From: Phycomyces nitens
Taxonomy: Eukaryota; Mucoromycota; Mucoromycetes; Mucorales; Phycomycetaceae
Reading direction: 5' to 3'
Length of the DNA stretch: 64,000 nt
Assembly: GCA_022702545.1 (NCBI GenBank)
Contig: JAHRBC010000007.1
Span: 558,001-622,000, forward strand
Of the stretch, positions 34,073 to 45,377 are shown piece by piece (position 1 is the first letter of the stretch; each line of letters opens with the position of its first letter). A program made the translations under genes and the position numbers. Under the pieces are notes generated by a model. It saw only the letters and a list, made by a program, of their open reading frames with translations, was not told the origin of the DNA and searched no databases.

Positions 34073-34906
34073 CTACTTACTACCCAAACGGCTGTGCACC
34101 ATATTCTCAATAGCATTCACCTGGTCTTCAATGGTACAGTTACTGGTGTCCAGTACCACTGCATCATCTGGTTTCTTGAGAGGAGAGATTGTACGTGTCT
34201 GGTCTGCCAGATCTCGAGCTGCCAAATCTCTTGCAATATCATCGACCGTTTCTCCAGGCACTGTCCCTTGCTTAGCCATCAGCTCATCGAAACGGCGCTG
34301 AGCTCTTACTCGGGCATCAGCAACGATAAACACTTTTAGTTCTGCATCAGGCAAGATAACAGTGCCAATATCACGCCCATCCATAACAACACCCTTTGGT
34401 TGAGACTCTAATGGTAAACCGGCATATGCAGCGTCTGATGCCAAATTACGCTGCTGTTGAGCAAGTATTTCTCGGACAGAAGGATTGGCGGCTACAGGAC
34501 CAATGGCACGGACAATATTGGAAGAACGAATGAGATTACTGACATCTCTGCCATCGAGTTCGACGCTTCCAAGACGAGGGAATCGAATGGAGGCATCAGA
34601 GGCCACCTTGGCTACCTTGGAATCATTGGCTTTCTGGGTGGGATCAATTTCGCTCTCTAGACATTTGAGTGTGACCTAGAATTTAGGTGGTTAGAGAAGT
34701 GTGATTAGAGAACAAGAGATTACCGCTCTGTACATGGCGCCCGAGTCAATGTAACCAAAGTTGAGTCTACGTGCCACCAATTTTGCAGTAGTGCCTTTTT
34801 GTCGAGAGGTAAAATGTTAATTAGAGGCACCGTTTTGGAAAGAACAATACTTACTCTTGCCAGAGGCGGCTGGGCCATCGATAGCAATACGAAACAAACG
34901 AGACAT
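34073..34906 (-). CDS. Bacterial-type cytidylate (CMP/dCMP) kinase, 241 aa
   Basis: Three exons: 34855-34906, 34724-34794 and 34073-34675. The P-loop IDGPAASGKS (residues 9-18) is the bacterial Cmk signature. It is followed by YIDSGAMYRAVTL, DVSNLIRSSNIV, the substrate-binding MDGRDIGTVILPDAEL and ADARVRAQRR. The enzyme phosphorylates CMP and dCMP with ATP. Length equals bacterial Cmk (about 225). Most fungi make CDP with the shorter UMP/CMP kinase, so this type is notable in a spliced eukaryotic gene. No clear mitochondrial presequence is present. Its start lies only 55 bp after the UBR7 stop on the same strand. Confidence 0.92.
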
Positions 34907-34961
34907 GTTTATAAAAGAAAAAGAAGTCGGAGAATGATTGAATACTATATATTTTGTTTAT

Positions 34962-36443
34962 TTAATGTTCCTCGACCCTGTGCTTTTCCTGTAATGTATC
35001 GTACAATTAAGACTATGGCGCTTATATCGAGAAGACAGAAATAAAGAAATAAAGACTTACGGCAAAAAAGGCATGGATATCTTCCTTTTTGACAACCTCG
35101 CCTGCTTCCTGGAACTTTTTGAGGAATTGCTTGAGTTCACCTGCAAATGCATTATAGGCAAGGGCACTTTCAACTGCCTGGACATGGTTCAAGCGTTGGA
35201 AATGCTCCATTCCAGCTTCCAGTAGCGATTTCCCATCGTCATCATCATCATCTTCCTCTGGTTCATAGACCTTTTCCTCTTCCTTTAGGTATTCCAACCC
35301 ATGTATACGATAATTCTCCTTGCACTGGATATCCGAGTCAGACTCGAAGCCAAAAATAAAAAAAAAGCATCAATTGTACAAACCCTGGTGCATAAACAGA
35401 GACCAGATCTCCACCCAGAAGCCAAAAAGAGCTCTACTTGTTCTTCCCAGGGACGCACTAACCACACTGTTATTTATATATTGTCATTCTCTTGACCATC
35501 TCTACCTTTGCAGTCAGATGTCTCGGTCTTTTGTCGCTTGGGATTTGTCTGGATCAAAGTATCCATGCTTCGTTTCTGGCCTGCTGCCGGTTCTTCCTCA
35601 CACACCACGACATTTTCCAGGCCAGGCACCCATTTGTGAATCTTTTCATTGTCTTTAGATATTCCAACAGTGCAATACGGGGTATCTTGGATAAGGAAAG
35701 GATACTTGGCCGTACATCCCCGGCAAACATGGCTTTCAAAATCTGCAGCAGAATCTGGTATCTACAAGATGTATATAACTATAGGATTCATATACGCCAA
35801 AGAACAGAAACTCACTTGGCCAATGCAACGCTGGTGGAACCAATCTTCACACACGACGCACTAAGGACAAGATTACTATGGATTCCGGATGGACCACTAT
35901 CTTGTTTACCTGATACATAACATCGTCCTCTTTATCTGGATCATACAATTCATCGCATCTAATTGCACCGTATAGACCGTTCAATATTGATTCTGACAAT
36001 CTCGGGCCGTGGGTTTGTATCCAAGTATCCCTCCCACCAATTTACCTGCAGTATTTTCCATCAAAGTTGTGGTTGTACTGGTTTTCTTCATTGCTAGACT
36101 TTTCTTTTGACACGTCTTTTGAAAGAGAGCAAGGATGGTTGAATTTATTTTGGGTACCACAGTCGCATCGAAAATGGCGTTTTGGAAACAGTTCAAGAAT
36201 CTCATGGCCATTATGGCAGACCATTGAGCAACTATAGCACATTCCGGCAGGTTCCTTGACATCACATGTCTTGCAGGCATATACATTCTGGCGAATGTAC
36301 CCCATGTCAAATGTACACGTCTCAAAATTGCCAGGAAGGGCCTCTCTAGCATCCTGCTCCAAGAGTGTCTGTTGACTGATGAAGTCTTGAGCTGTTATAG
36401 TGTCCTCTGGTGACTCTGGGGTAGGTGAACCAGGCAGACTCAT
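34962..36443 (-). CDS. UBR7-like E3 ubiquitin ligase (UBR box + PHD), 370 aa
   Basis: Seven exons: 36046-36443, 35910-35958, 35816-35860, 35506-35761, 35384-35457, 35061-35324 and 34962-34988. The UBR zinc box (about 37-115) shows CTFDMGYIRQNVYACKTC, CYSCSMVCHNGHE and FRCDCGTQNKF. The PHD-type finger (about 130-190) shows CVVCEDWFHQRCIG and HVCRGC. The C-terminal family block has GWRSGLCLCTRCKENY. UBR7 proteins recognise histone or N-degron substrates in the nucleus. The acceptor of exon 5 is ambiguous by 9 nt (35466 or 35457), both in frame. The last exon is 9 codons. Confidence 0.88.
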
Positions 36444-37004
36444 ACTGGCTGTATATTTTTTATTAGGGAATCAAAACAACTATAATATTAAATGTATTAA
36501 AAGAAAACAAGACCTCTTTATAAACACGAAAAATAAAGAGAGAAAGAGAGAAAGAGAGAGAGAGAGAGAGAGATTTTGATGTTGCCAATGTTATTATTTT
36601 TTGCTGAATAATATAGTGGCAAACTGTCGTCATATGTTACATGGACATTTTTAAAAAAAAACTCTATATACAATAGCAAGTATGGATATTTGATAATAGA
36701 CTTGTTTATCGCTGCCATACAGGACACCTTTTCTTTTCTTTTTTTTACAAGCACTTTTTTTTATATACACACACAATATTTTATTTTAATTTTTCAGTAG
36801 ATCAAAAAATTACCAACAGTAATAATAATAAAAATAATAAAAGTTAAAATGTGCTGAGAAGGAAAAAAAAAATACGGCTTTGAGAGAGGAGTCACTTTTC
36901 AACCGACAACGTCACGCAATTTTTTGTAATAAGCCACAGCGGTGAGGACAAAAAAAACACTGTGCTGTGAAAAAATAGTTCCTTCTCTTTTCCCTGTTCA
37001 AGAA
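36444..37004. other. Divergent promoter region UBR7/uL13, GA microsatellite
   Basis: Contains a (GA)n tract at about 36537-36572, (AAT)n near 36818-36840, and the promoter of the ribosomal gene. The 60 bp before its ATG include a TTCCTTCTCTTTTCCC pyrimidine tract, as is usual for ribosomal-protein transcription starts. No gene. Confidence 0.5.
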
Positions 37005-37953
37005 ATGTCGACTTTTGAAAAGGTAATGTTTGTTATCCTACTATGTGCATGGCAAGCGATGGCCAAACTGCCTTCATCTCTTCTTAGAGAACGCAAACTA
37101 AAAAAAACGCACACCATCTAAATCGTCATCGCCACTCATCACAATCACCTCTTTATATTTTTTATTCTATCTTTCAACCATTCGCTTCACGCGCGTAACC
37201 TTAAAATTTCGACTCGATGTTATATCTTTAAAAAATAGGTTGTTGTCATTGACGGCAAGGGTCATCTTCTCGGACGTCTCGCCTCCATCGTTGCCAAGCA
37301 GGCTCTTAACGGCCAAAAGGTCGTTATTGTCCGTTGCGAGGAATTGAACGTCTCTGGCGAGTTCTTCCGTAACAAGCGTAAGGATTTATTTTTTTTACAT
37401 ATACATACATATACACACAAACTTGGATGTATTATAAACTGGATAGAAAATAATACAAAAAATATTGAATTTTTTTTTCTAATTCAAAATTTTCATTACA
37501 GTGAAGTACCACGCTTACCTCAACAAGCGTTGTGTTGTCAACCCCCGTCGTGGTCCCTTCCATTTCCGCGCTCCTTCCCGCATCCTCTACAAGGCCATGC
37601 GCGGTATGGTTCCCCACAAGACTGCTCGTGGTGCCGCTGCCCTTGACCGCATCAAGGTCTTTGAGGGTGTCCCCCCTCCCTATGACCGCATGAAGCGCAT
37701 GGTCATCCCCGATGCCCTCCGTGTCCTCCGTCTTAAGCCCGGACGCAAGTTCACCACTCTCGGTCGCATCTCCCACGAGGTCGGCTGGAAGTACCAGGAC
37801 GTCGTTGCCAAGCTCGAGGACAAGCGTAAGGCCAAGTCCTCTGCTTACTACGAGCGCAAGGCTGCCCTCATTGCCATCCAGAAGAAGGCTGTTGAGTCCA
37901 AGGCTGCCTCCCTCAAGACCGTCAACGCCTCCATCGCTGCTCTCGGTTATTAA
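37005..37953 (+). CDS. RPL16: 60S ribosomal protein uL13 (L13a/L16), 202 aa
   Basis: Three exons: 37005-37022, 37239-37377 and 37502-37953. Exon 1 encodes only MSTFEK. Family blocks: [45 protein letters not shown], and [17 protein letters not shown] followed by FEGVPPPYD. The protein is part of the large subunit near the exit tunnel. Codon use is strongly biased toward C-ending codons (CGT/CGC, AAG, GTC), unlike the neighbours, as expected for a very highly expressed gene. Length equals the family. The large first intron (216 nt) follows the usual ribosomal-gene pattern. Confidence 0.96.
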
Positions 37954-38094
37954 ACAAACAAACAAAACAGGAGTATTTGGACAGGGTAGCTTATGCAACA
38001 CATTTGAAGTGTAAGCTGTTATTTTTACGTCTAGAATAAAACAAAAAGGATAAAAAAACAACATGTAAAATAGTTCTGTTTGTTTTTGTTTTAA

Positions 38095-38931
38095 TTATGA
38101 ATGAAAGGGTAAATATGAGAAGCAAGTGAAGATCAAGTATCTGATCCAGTCCAATAAGCTGTGTGGCTTCTCTATTAAATTTGAGCGGGGTAGATTAGAT
38201 ACTTGGTACTGGTCTTTTGCAGCGGTCTGTTTGGGTAATGACTTTAGGATGTCTTGAATGTCTTGATTTGACAATTGGTCATTCATTCGCCAGGTAATAA
38301 AGGGATCTTCCATGGTTATTGCTACAGATTGTTCAGGCATCTGATCACGGTACACAAGTTGCATTCCAAATACGCGCAGGATACGAATATAGTCCAGCAT
38401 ACAATCTTCTCCATTCTGCGTAAGAGCATATTCACGTAATTGCCATTCCACAAGATGTTTGGGATGTCTTTGTTGGTATTCCAGGAACCCGATAAAGCCT
38501 CTCAAGAACGGAACAGAGCCGAGATTCCCAGAATGTGTCTTTGTAAACTCTTTTAGGAGAGTAAAGCGTTGGGTGTGTGTCAGAATAGGAACCGAGATGA
38601 GTAGGGATTCATCCAGATGGCGAGAGAGGGCTATTTGACGATCAACATGCCATTGTTCGCGTGCTTCCCGCTTTGTTTGTGCCATTGCCTTTAGTAGTAT
38701 GGTAGGCAGCTGGTATGTCGGTGGTGTGTGGTGTGGGACAAGTGTAAAGCCCAGGTTCTCGAGGATGTCTGGAGTCAGGGCATGATCTCCTGGGAGGTTT
38801 GTGGGTGTGATGTTTATGGTGTCGGTGGTGGTCTGGTTTAGCTTTTCAATTGCCAAGACTGTCTGTTCGGCTTGAGGGTCGCCATTAAAGGCCTTTGTGC
38901 ATATTTCCCGCCAGTATTCAACTTGGGACAT
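38095..38931 (-). CDS. Uncharacterised protein, 278 aa
   Basis: A single exon. I start at 38931 (MSQVEYWREICTKAF). An in-frame ATG at 39033 would add an all-Glu run and place an E-box inside the coding sequence, which argues against it. The protein is mostly helical with no signal peptide. Segments include PDILENLGFTLVPHH, LPTILLKAMAQTKREA and FLRGFIGFLEYQQRH. The C-terminus is hydrophobic (LLDWIRYLIFTCFSYL), perhaps a tail anchor. No family recognised; likely restricted to this fungal lineage. Convergent with the uL13 gene, about 140 bp between stops. Confidence 0.7.
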   Translation of the reverse strand: MSQVEYWREICTKAFNGDPQAEQTVLAIEKLNQTTTDTINITPTNLPGDHALTPDILENLGFTLVPHHTPPTYQLPTILLKAMAQTKREAREQWHVDRQIALSRHLDESLLISVPILTHTQRFTLLKEFTKTHSGNLGSVPFLRGFIGFLEYQQRHPKHLVEWQLREYALTQNGEDCMLDYIRILRVFGMQLVYRDQMPEQSVAITMEDPFITWRMNDQLSNQDIQDILKSLPKQTAAKDQYQVSNLPRSNLIEKPHSLLDWIRYLIFTCFSYLPFHS

Positions 38932-39022
38932 GATATTTAAAGAAATACAAAAAAAAGAAGAAGGGAAAGGGTGTTGATCAGATACTACTTCTTCCTCTTC
39001 CTCTTCTTCTTCTTTATTGTTT

Positions 39023-39030
39023 TCACGTGA
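39023..39030. promoter_or_regulatory. E-box TCACGTGA upstream of 38931 gene
   Basis: An 8-bp perfect palindrome about 92 bp before the preferred start codon. Same core as at 15113 and 62254. Confidence 0.35.
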
Positions 39031-39195
39031 CATTCATGTTTTTGTGCAATTTATTGTTAAATCTTTCCCAGACCGGTTTAATTTTGTACATTGCCTGTTG
39101 ATAAAGGATTCTGGTTAAGTGTATAATAAATTGAAATCTAAAGGCTCAAATAGTTATATAGTTATATATATATATAGATATGTGTGTGTGTGGTT

Positions 39196-40714
39196 TCATC
39201 CTATAGAGTTGTATTCTGGATCGTATTTCCTAGAAGATCCTCTTTTGTGGTATTTATTAGGGTCCTTTTGAGTCAGGACCTCTACTTGCTTCAAGGCATC
39301 GTTTAAGCAAAACTAGAGACATGTGAATATTGATTAGGATTTAGAATATGTTTCGATGCTTTTAATAGTTACTGTCAGCATCTCAATTGTTGAGTTTCTC
39401 GCCTGAAGTTCGCCATACAGTCTCTCTTGATCATCACTGGCCTTCTTTTGGGCAATCTATGCATAACATTAGCACACCCCAGTATCATTTACTGTTCGAA
39501 TATCTACCTCGAGATCAGCCTTGGCCTGCCTTGATATATTCTCCAGTTCCCTTGACAAGAAGGGTCAGTCGACAATTAACTCTCTCCTCCCCCCAACAAC
39601 AACAACAACAAAAAGCCCTCATTCTATTACCTCGCCTTGTTATTCACTGTCCTTATTTTATCCAGCAAGAAACCGAGGTCTTCATCTTTGGATCGACTCT
39701 TGGACTGCCAAATAGCTAATTAGTTTATGGCTGGCTGGATGGCTATAGACCACCCCCTTCCCCCACCCCACCTACTCTTTCGTTTTCTAGCTTTCTTTCC
39801 AAACAAGAGTTTTGGCTTGTGAGCTCATCAACCGTCTGGCTGAAATAAGAGAGATCCTTTGAGATTGCTATAGAAAGTTTAGTAATCCTTGAGACCAATA
39901 TCCAGAGAATACCTTGTTTCTGCTTCTGGAGCACAAGCACAGTTCGTTTCTCTTTTTCAAACAATTGTTCAAAATCAGGATATGACTTGGCCTCTAATTC
40001 AGTGCTGGGAGAACTTGCATAACAAACATCTGATGACCCTCGCATGTCTTTGTCTCCAGGATGGGGAGATAAAGGAACTTTGGATGATTTGGGTCCATTT
40101 TCTCTGTCTTTTGAGACCCTTGTTTCATTATTTTCCCAGCCTTTAAAGTCTATTGTTTGATCGTATGCAACAAGGCATGCATTTCGGCAATAGTTAAAGA
40201 CGTATATATCCAGAATTTGTATCTTACCTGGTCCAGGCTGTGTAAATGAAATCTCATGGACGAGCACATAGTCTTCATCTTCCTCTTTATTATCCTCTTC
40301 TAGGTCGGGTTCTTGGCTCATTGTGCCGATCTTTCCAGACGTTTGATGGACAGCAATGTTTTCTCCTGACATTTCTAGACTCTGTCTGGACTCAGCCTCG
40401 TCTTCAAAAGGGGAGGGTGCGAGTGTCAAGGCAGAAAGAGATGGTGAATGGGATAATAAGGGTCGACTGACTGGGCGAGCAAGACAACTTTTGGACGATT
40501 TTATTGGCCTAGATGATGTCGATGATTGATAAAGGTATTCCAGATTAAATGTTTTCTAGTTTATATGTTTATATATATATCATATATAATACCTTGGCAA
40601 CTGTCTTTCCATTGTACCGTTGTCTTTCTTCTTTTGTGGAGAGACCGAATCAATCGATACTCTCTCAAAGGGTGCTTTTGGACCATTTCTAGATTTCCTG
40701 GTATCCAATGCCAT
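39196..40714 (-). CDS. Coiled-coil protein, 351 aa, function unknown
   Basis: Eight exons (40593-40714, 40228-40508, 39913-40140, 39772-39867, 39631-39715, 39508-39550, 39373-39456, 39196-39312), all GT-AG with consistent phases. The N-terminal 150 residues are Ser/Pro-rich and disordered (PRPIKSSKSCLARP, SHSPSLSALTLAPSP). From about 195 to 320 heptad-like helices dominate (FEQLFEKEKRTVLVLQ, LTSQNSCLERKLENER, ARELENISRQAKADLE). The end is YDPEYNSIG. No known domain seen. It resembles cytoskeletal or spindle-associated scaffold proteins, but that is only by architecture. It is divergent from the ZNF706-like gene. Confidence 0.75.
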
Positions 40715-41259
40715 TCCAAGTAACGAAGAAAAAAATATAGGAAAGGAGAAAGAAACAGTATCTTGTCAGTACCGAGAATTGCTTATTGAAAATATAAAAT
40801 AAAAAAGAAGAAAAAAGGGGGGATGGAATGCATGATTTCTTTATTTTTTAAAAAATATATTTATATCTACCTAGACATCTTTTATATATATTATTTTTGA
40901 TAGTATCTGTCCTTGGTCTTTCTTGCAAATCTTCTTTGTCAATGGTATTCAAGCCTGTTTAATGCTCAATATATATATATATAATATACATCCAAGGCCA
41001 TTATGTTTAATGTGTCATGCCAAATGATACGCCTTTATATAGCAGAGGAATGTTATTTAGAGAATCAGAGCATCTTTAAATACTCTAATTATATTATAAT
41101 ATATATATATGATCATTTGGATATAGAGACAATTGTTGTACTCTCTTCATTTGACCTGAAAATTTTCATAGACGGCGCTTGAAAGACTGGAATAATAATA
41201 CAGGTCTGTATATTTTTTTAAAAATATATTTTTCATCTTCTTTTATACTTGTAATAATC
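40715..41259. other. Divergent intergenic region
   Basis: AT-rich with TA runs at about 40971-40986 and 41099-41110. It serves as promoter for genes on both sides. No gene. Confidence 0.5.
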
Positions 41260-41669
41260 ATGGCTCGTGGTGCTCAAAAGGAACAGGCCAGGTAAGCCAG
41301 AGATACAATGATTGAATATTCGTATTTACATACTTTCCAGACAAAAGGCACAAAAAGAAGCTGCAAAGCGTGCTGGAGGTGTTTCGCAGTTGGGTGCCCG
41401 TGCTGCTGGTCTGCAGGTAACAAGGGCGCTTGTGATCGCACCGAGGATTGCAGAAAGTAGTGACCAGATTGAACATTTTAGATCAAATGTCCAAAATGCT
41501 TTTCTGGAATGGCTAATTACAAGTTGCTTGTTCAGCACATGGAGGCAAGCTTATTATTATTATATATTATTATTATTATTGTTATTATTCTCGATATTCA
41601 TGCATTGATTCCATATAGGCCAAGCACCCCAAGGACCCTATTCCTGAAGAGAGCACCTTTGCTAAATAA
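41260..41669 (+). CDS. ZNF706/SERF-like small zinc-finger protein, 73 aa
   Basis: Four exons: 41260-41291, 41341-41416, 41482-41544 and 41619-41669. The N-terminus MARGAQKEQARQKAQKEA is the SERF/4F5-type basic helix. The C2H2-like finger has CPKCFSGMANYKLLVQH followed by MEAKHPKDPIPEE, as in ZNF706 and the plant At2g23090 group. Function in the family is poorly known (RNA/amyloid-modulating helix, zinc finger). Intron 3 has a GC donor (GAG/GCAAGC): no GT donor keeps the frame into AKHPKDP. Length matches the family (about 76). Confidence 0.9.
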
Positions 41670-41840
41670 TCATAATAATAATCATAATCATAACAACAAC
41701 AATAATAATAAAAAAGACATATAGATAGATTACAATTGTCTGATTGATTGGGGGGTGCCTTGTAATGTGGTACATGGCCATCTTTTGGTCGAGGGAATTT
41801 GTGGGCCAATAAGAAAAATCAAATTTAAACAGTTTGATTC

Positions 41841-41883
41841 TTTTTTATTTTATTTTATTTTATTTTAATTTTATTTTATTTAT
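41841..41883. repeat. (TTTTA)n microsatellite
   Basis: Imperfect TTTTA repeats just before the HIT-protein start codon, probably in its leader. Confidence 0.6.
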
Positions 41884-41887
41884 TGAA

Positions 41888-42493
41888 ATGTTTGGGTGCT
41901 TTGGAAAGCATGAATGCATCTTTTGTAGTGTATCTACCGAGAATGGATTCTCTATAATCTACGAGGTAAATTATATTTTATCCCGTCCTTAAATACCAAA
42001 TACGTTTCCAGGACGACACTCTTGTCGCCTTTCACGATCGCTCTCCTGGGGCTGGATTCCACGCATTGGTGATTCCAAAGGATCATGTCTCGACCGTAAA
42101 GTCACTCGATAAATCCCATGTCCCATTGTGTAAGCAGGAATCCCATTTCACCCCTCCCCCCCTTTTTTCTTCTTCTTCTTCTTGACAGTATTGCAGTAGA
42201 AAGAATGATTGGGTTGGCCAATCGGCTCCTCAAGGACAATGGCTATACGGATGCAGACCAGAGGCAAGTAAACAGCCTTTTCTTCTTTTTTTTTGCTTTG
42301 AAATTAGACTTACAGACAATCAAGTAGACTTGGATTCCATGTGCCTCCATTCAACTCGATCAACCATATCCACCTCCATGTCCTGGGTCTACCGTTCAAG
42401 AGTCGATTTAGAGAGTGGAAATATACACCCGGTCTATGGTTTGCAAAAGCAGATTATGTGCTGGCCAGATTACGACAAGGCCAGAGTGTTTGA
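41888..42493 (+). CDS. HIT-domain nucleotide hydrolase, HINT3-like, 146 aa
   Basis: Four exons: 41888-41965, 42012-42129, 42197-42263 and 42316-42493. The N-terminal CIFCSVSTENGF, then DDTLVAFHDRSPGAGFH and the catalytic histidine triad INHIHLHVLG are diagnostic. Family members remove AMP from lysine or aminoacyl adenylates. A WFAKADYVLARLR tail follows, like HINT3. Intron 2 uses the second of two possible acceptors (TTGCAG), because only that gives PLLERMIGLANRLL. Intron 3 uses a GC donor (AG/GCAAGT), because a GT donor 4 nt downstream breaks the frame. Confidence 0.9.
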
Positions 42494-42764
42494 CCAACAC
42501 GCAAGAAAGAGGAACGCATGATATCATAACTCTCCGTTGTCGGAGCAACCAAAATACTCAATCCTACCCTCCTTATTCCATTTTTAGGATTTATAGCCAT
42601 ACTCTTTCATCTTGTTTCCTTCCTTCTTTCTTTCTTTCTTTCTTCTTCTTCTTCTTTATATACATATATATATATTAAGATATATAATATAATATATATA
42701 AAATATATCTTTTGCTGTTATAAATATTGGCCAGTCAATCACAGACATTCTTGTTATCCAGTCC

Positions 42765-44758
42765 ATGTCTATTCTCTTTCAACTAAAGAACCTTTTCTGG
42801 CCAGCAAAGTCTACAATTTCATGTTCCCTAGACCGCCAGGACAGTCTGGGGTCCGTGTGCCCGACTAGAGAGTCTAGCGAATTCGTACCTCCTGTCTATA
42901 ATGGTCTGGAGCAGTACAGACTAGTGAGCAAATTAGGAGAGTAAGTGTAGCAAGGATATCATATCTTTGAAAAAAAACATTCGTTTATTTCCATTCGGGT
43001 TTAGTGGTGCATTTTCAAATGTCTTCAAGGCCATAAATCTCCAGACAAACGAGACATTTGCCATCAAGGCCGTCCGTAAATTCGAACTTAGTCAGGCCCA
43101 GGTAACTTAAGAGGGATATATACACACACACACAAGACCACCCACCAGTCTCAAACATCAATCATAGAAAGCAAGTGTCCTCAAGGAAGCCCAGATTATG
43201 AGGTCAATGGACCATCCCTCGATTGTGAAATTGTACGATTTTGTCGAAACCAAAGAGGTATGTATTGTGAATGAAATCAAATGCAATCCAAGACATGTAT
43301 TCATTATTATATATTTTGCAGCATTACTTTTTGATTCTTGAGAATTGTCAGGGTGGAGAATTATTCCACCGAATTGTCAGGCTAACTTACTTTAGCGAGG
43401 ACCTTACACGGCACTGCATCCAGCAGGTTGCAGAGGCCATCCGTTATCTGCACCAGGAAAAGGGCATTGTGCACAGGCAAGTACAATTTGTTGGTAATCT
43501 TTGTACTTATCTGTCTGTCTGTCTGTCTTAGGGACATAAAACCCGAGAATCTCTTGTTTGAGCCCATTCCCTTCCTAGACCGCCCGGTCGACATTGGCCT
43601 CCAGGTCGAATACGATGAGCCAAAGGAAGACGAAGGCCGATTTGTGCCCGGCCTGGGGGGTGGAGGCATCGGCAGAGTCAAGCTGGCTGATTTTGGGCTC
43701 TCCAAGGTGGTTTGGGACCAACAGACCATGACACCCTGTGGAACAGTAGGATACACTGCCCCAGAGATAGTCAGGGACGAACGTTATTCTAAATCAGTAG
43801 ACATGTGGGCACTCGGGTGCGTTTTGTACACGATGCTCTGTGGATTCCCGCCATTTTACGATGAAGATACAAAGATCTTGACAGAAAAGGTTGCCCGTGG
43901 CCAATATACCTTCCTCAGCCCTTGGTGGGACAGCATCTCGGCAGACGCAAAGGACCTCGTCAGCCACTTGCTTTGCATGGACCCCACCAAGAGGTATACA
44001 ATTGACCAGTTTATGCAGCACACGTGGATGGTATGGCCTTTTTCTTTATTTCCTTCTTTCTTTATTTCTTTACATGAAGCACAGTCTAAAATAGCAGATT
44101 CATTTAGACTTCTGACTGTGCGACTCCTGTGGCTTCATTCTCAACCCACGACCACATACCCCCTTCGCTGTCAGCATCAGGCACAGCTACAGACGAGACA
44201 TTCGACGATACGGTTGATGAGACGGTTGATGAAACGGTTGACGATGACATGAACAAGTCTGAATCATCTCTGGCCGCTCCAAAGACACCAAGACGCACGG
44301 TCAATGGAAACAAGCTTGGGGACCTAAAAGAGATTGTGGACTTGTCATACGCCATCCAGCGACTCACGGACGAACGTGCCCAGATAAAGCTGCGTCGAAA
44401 GCAGCAATCAAAACATAATAGACTGCAGGACTTTAATCTCTTGACCGATAAAGACGATTTCGAAGATGGCTGGATAATACCCACGACAGAAGATGCAGAG
44501 ATTGTTCCCCAGAAAAGCAAGGGGTTGTTCCCCAGAACAAATCAAACGGACCAGCCAATCTATAGCCTCTGCTTACTACAACAACAGCAACAACAAAAAC
44601 CAAAAAGAAGTCCAGAGACTCCATTTACACCAATCCTCAACCCTGACCATGTGTTTGGGCTCTGTATGGATAAAACCACTCTGCTTGGAAGACGCAGGCA
44701 AGGCTACATGAGTGCACAGGTCACGCTGGCGAGGGCTTTTGCAGAAGATACGGCTTAA
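42765..44758 (+). CDS. RCK2/Srk1-like MAPK-activated Ser/Thr kinase, 555 aa
   Basis: Six exons: 42765-42940, 43005-43101, 43168-43257, 43322-43476, 43532-44030 and 44108-44758. Kinase motifs in order: LGDGAFSNVFKA, FAIKAV (Lys), the HRDIKPENLLF loop, LADFGLSK, and CGTVGYTAPEIV. About 45 residues rich in Gly and acidic residues (PGLGGGGIGRVKL) sit between the HRD and DFG motifs, which is typical of yeast Rck1/2 and Srk1, effectors of the Hog1-type stress MAPK. The C-terminal 215 residues are acidic (ETVDETVDD) with Thr/Pro sites and a Gln run. Intron 4 splits the HRD motif and needs a GC donor (AG/GCAAGT). Confidence 0.9.
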
Positions 44759-44856
44759 AACAACAAAATCACATTTCTAGTACATACATACATAGATACA
44801 TACATACATAGATACATACATACATACATACCTCAACGAAAATCACCATCATCATT

Positions 44857-44890
<34 letters not shown>

Positions 44891-45377
44891 AATGTGTGTA
44901 TGTGTGTGTGTGTGTTATTTCAAAATTGGCTTATAGTTTTTCTTTTTCTTTCCTTTTTTTTGCAAATGAAAAAAAAAACTTGGACTCTCTCTATTCTACT
45001 GCTGTCAATATCCTCTAATCAGCCGATTAGAATGGTGTGATGTAGCATTATATATGACATCCAATTAAACCGTTTGTCCAATAATCCCAGTTGGATAAAA
45101 TGCATGGTTGACTTGAAATGAACCATTGGACATTGAGTTAGTTGTACACCATTTTGGCATCGTATTTTACCCTAGGATCTAAATATACATATATACCCCG
45201 GGTAGGGGAGGCTTCATTAGATTGTACCCCCCTCTTTTCTTTTTCTTTTTCATATTCGTGAATGCAAGGAGCCCAAGCACGATCTTTATTTATTCATATT
45301 TCGTCGAAATATATAAATAAATAATTAATAAATAAATAAATAGATAAATAAATAGATAGATAATAATGACTAGATCA
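44759..45377. other. Convergent region with several microsatellites
   Basis: Contains (TACA/GATA)n at 44781-44831, (TA)n at 44857-44890, (GT)n at 44892-44915 and an AATA/GATA array at 45311-45365. Lies between the 3' ends of the kinase and glucoamylase genes. No gene. Confidence 0.7.

Noticed and set aside
37432..38064. 210-aa minus-strand open frame
   Set aside because: Antisense shadow of the codon-biased uL13 gene; no family features.
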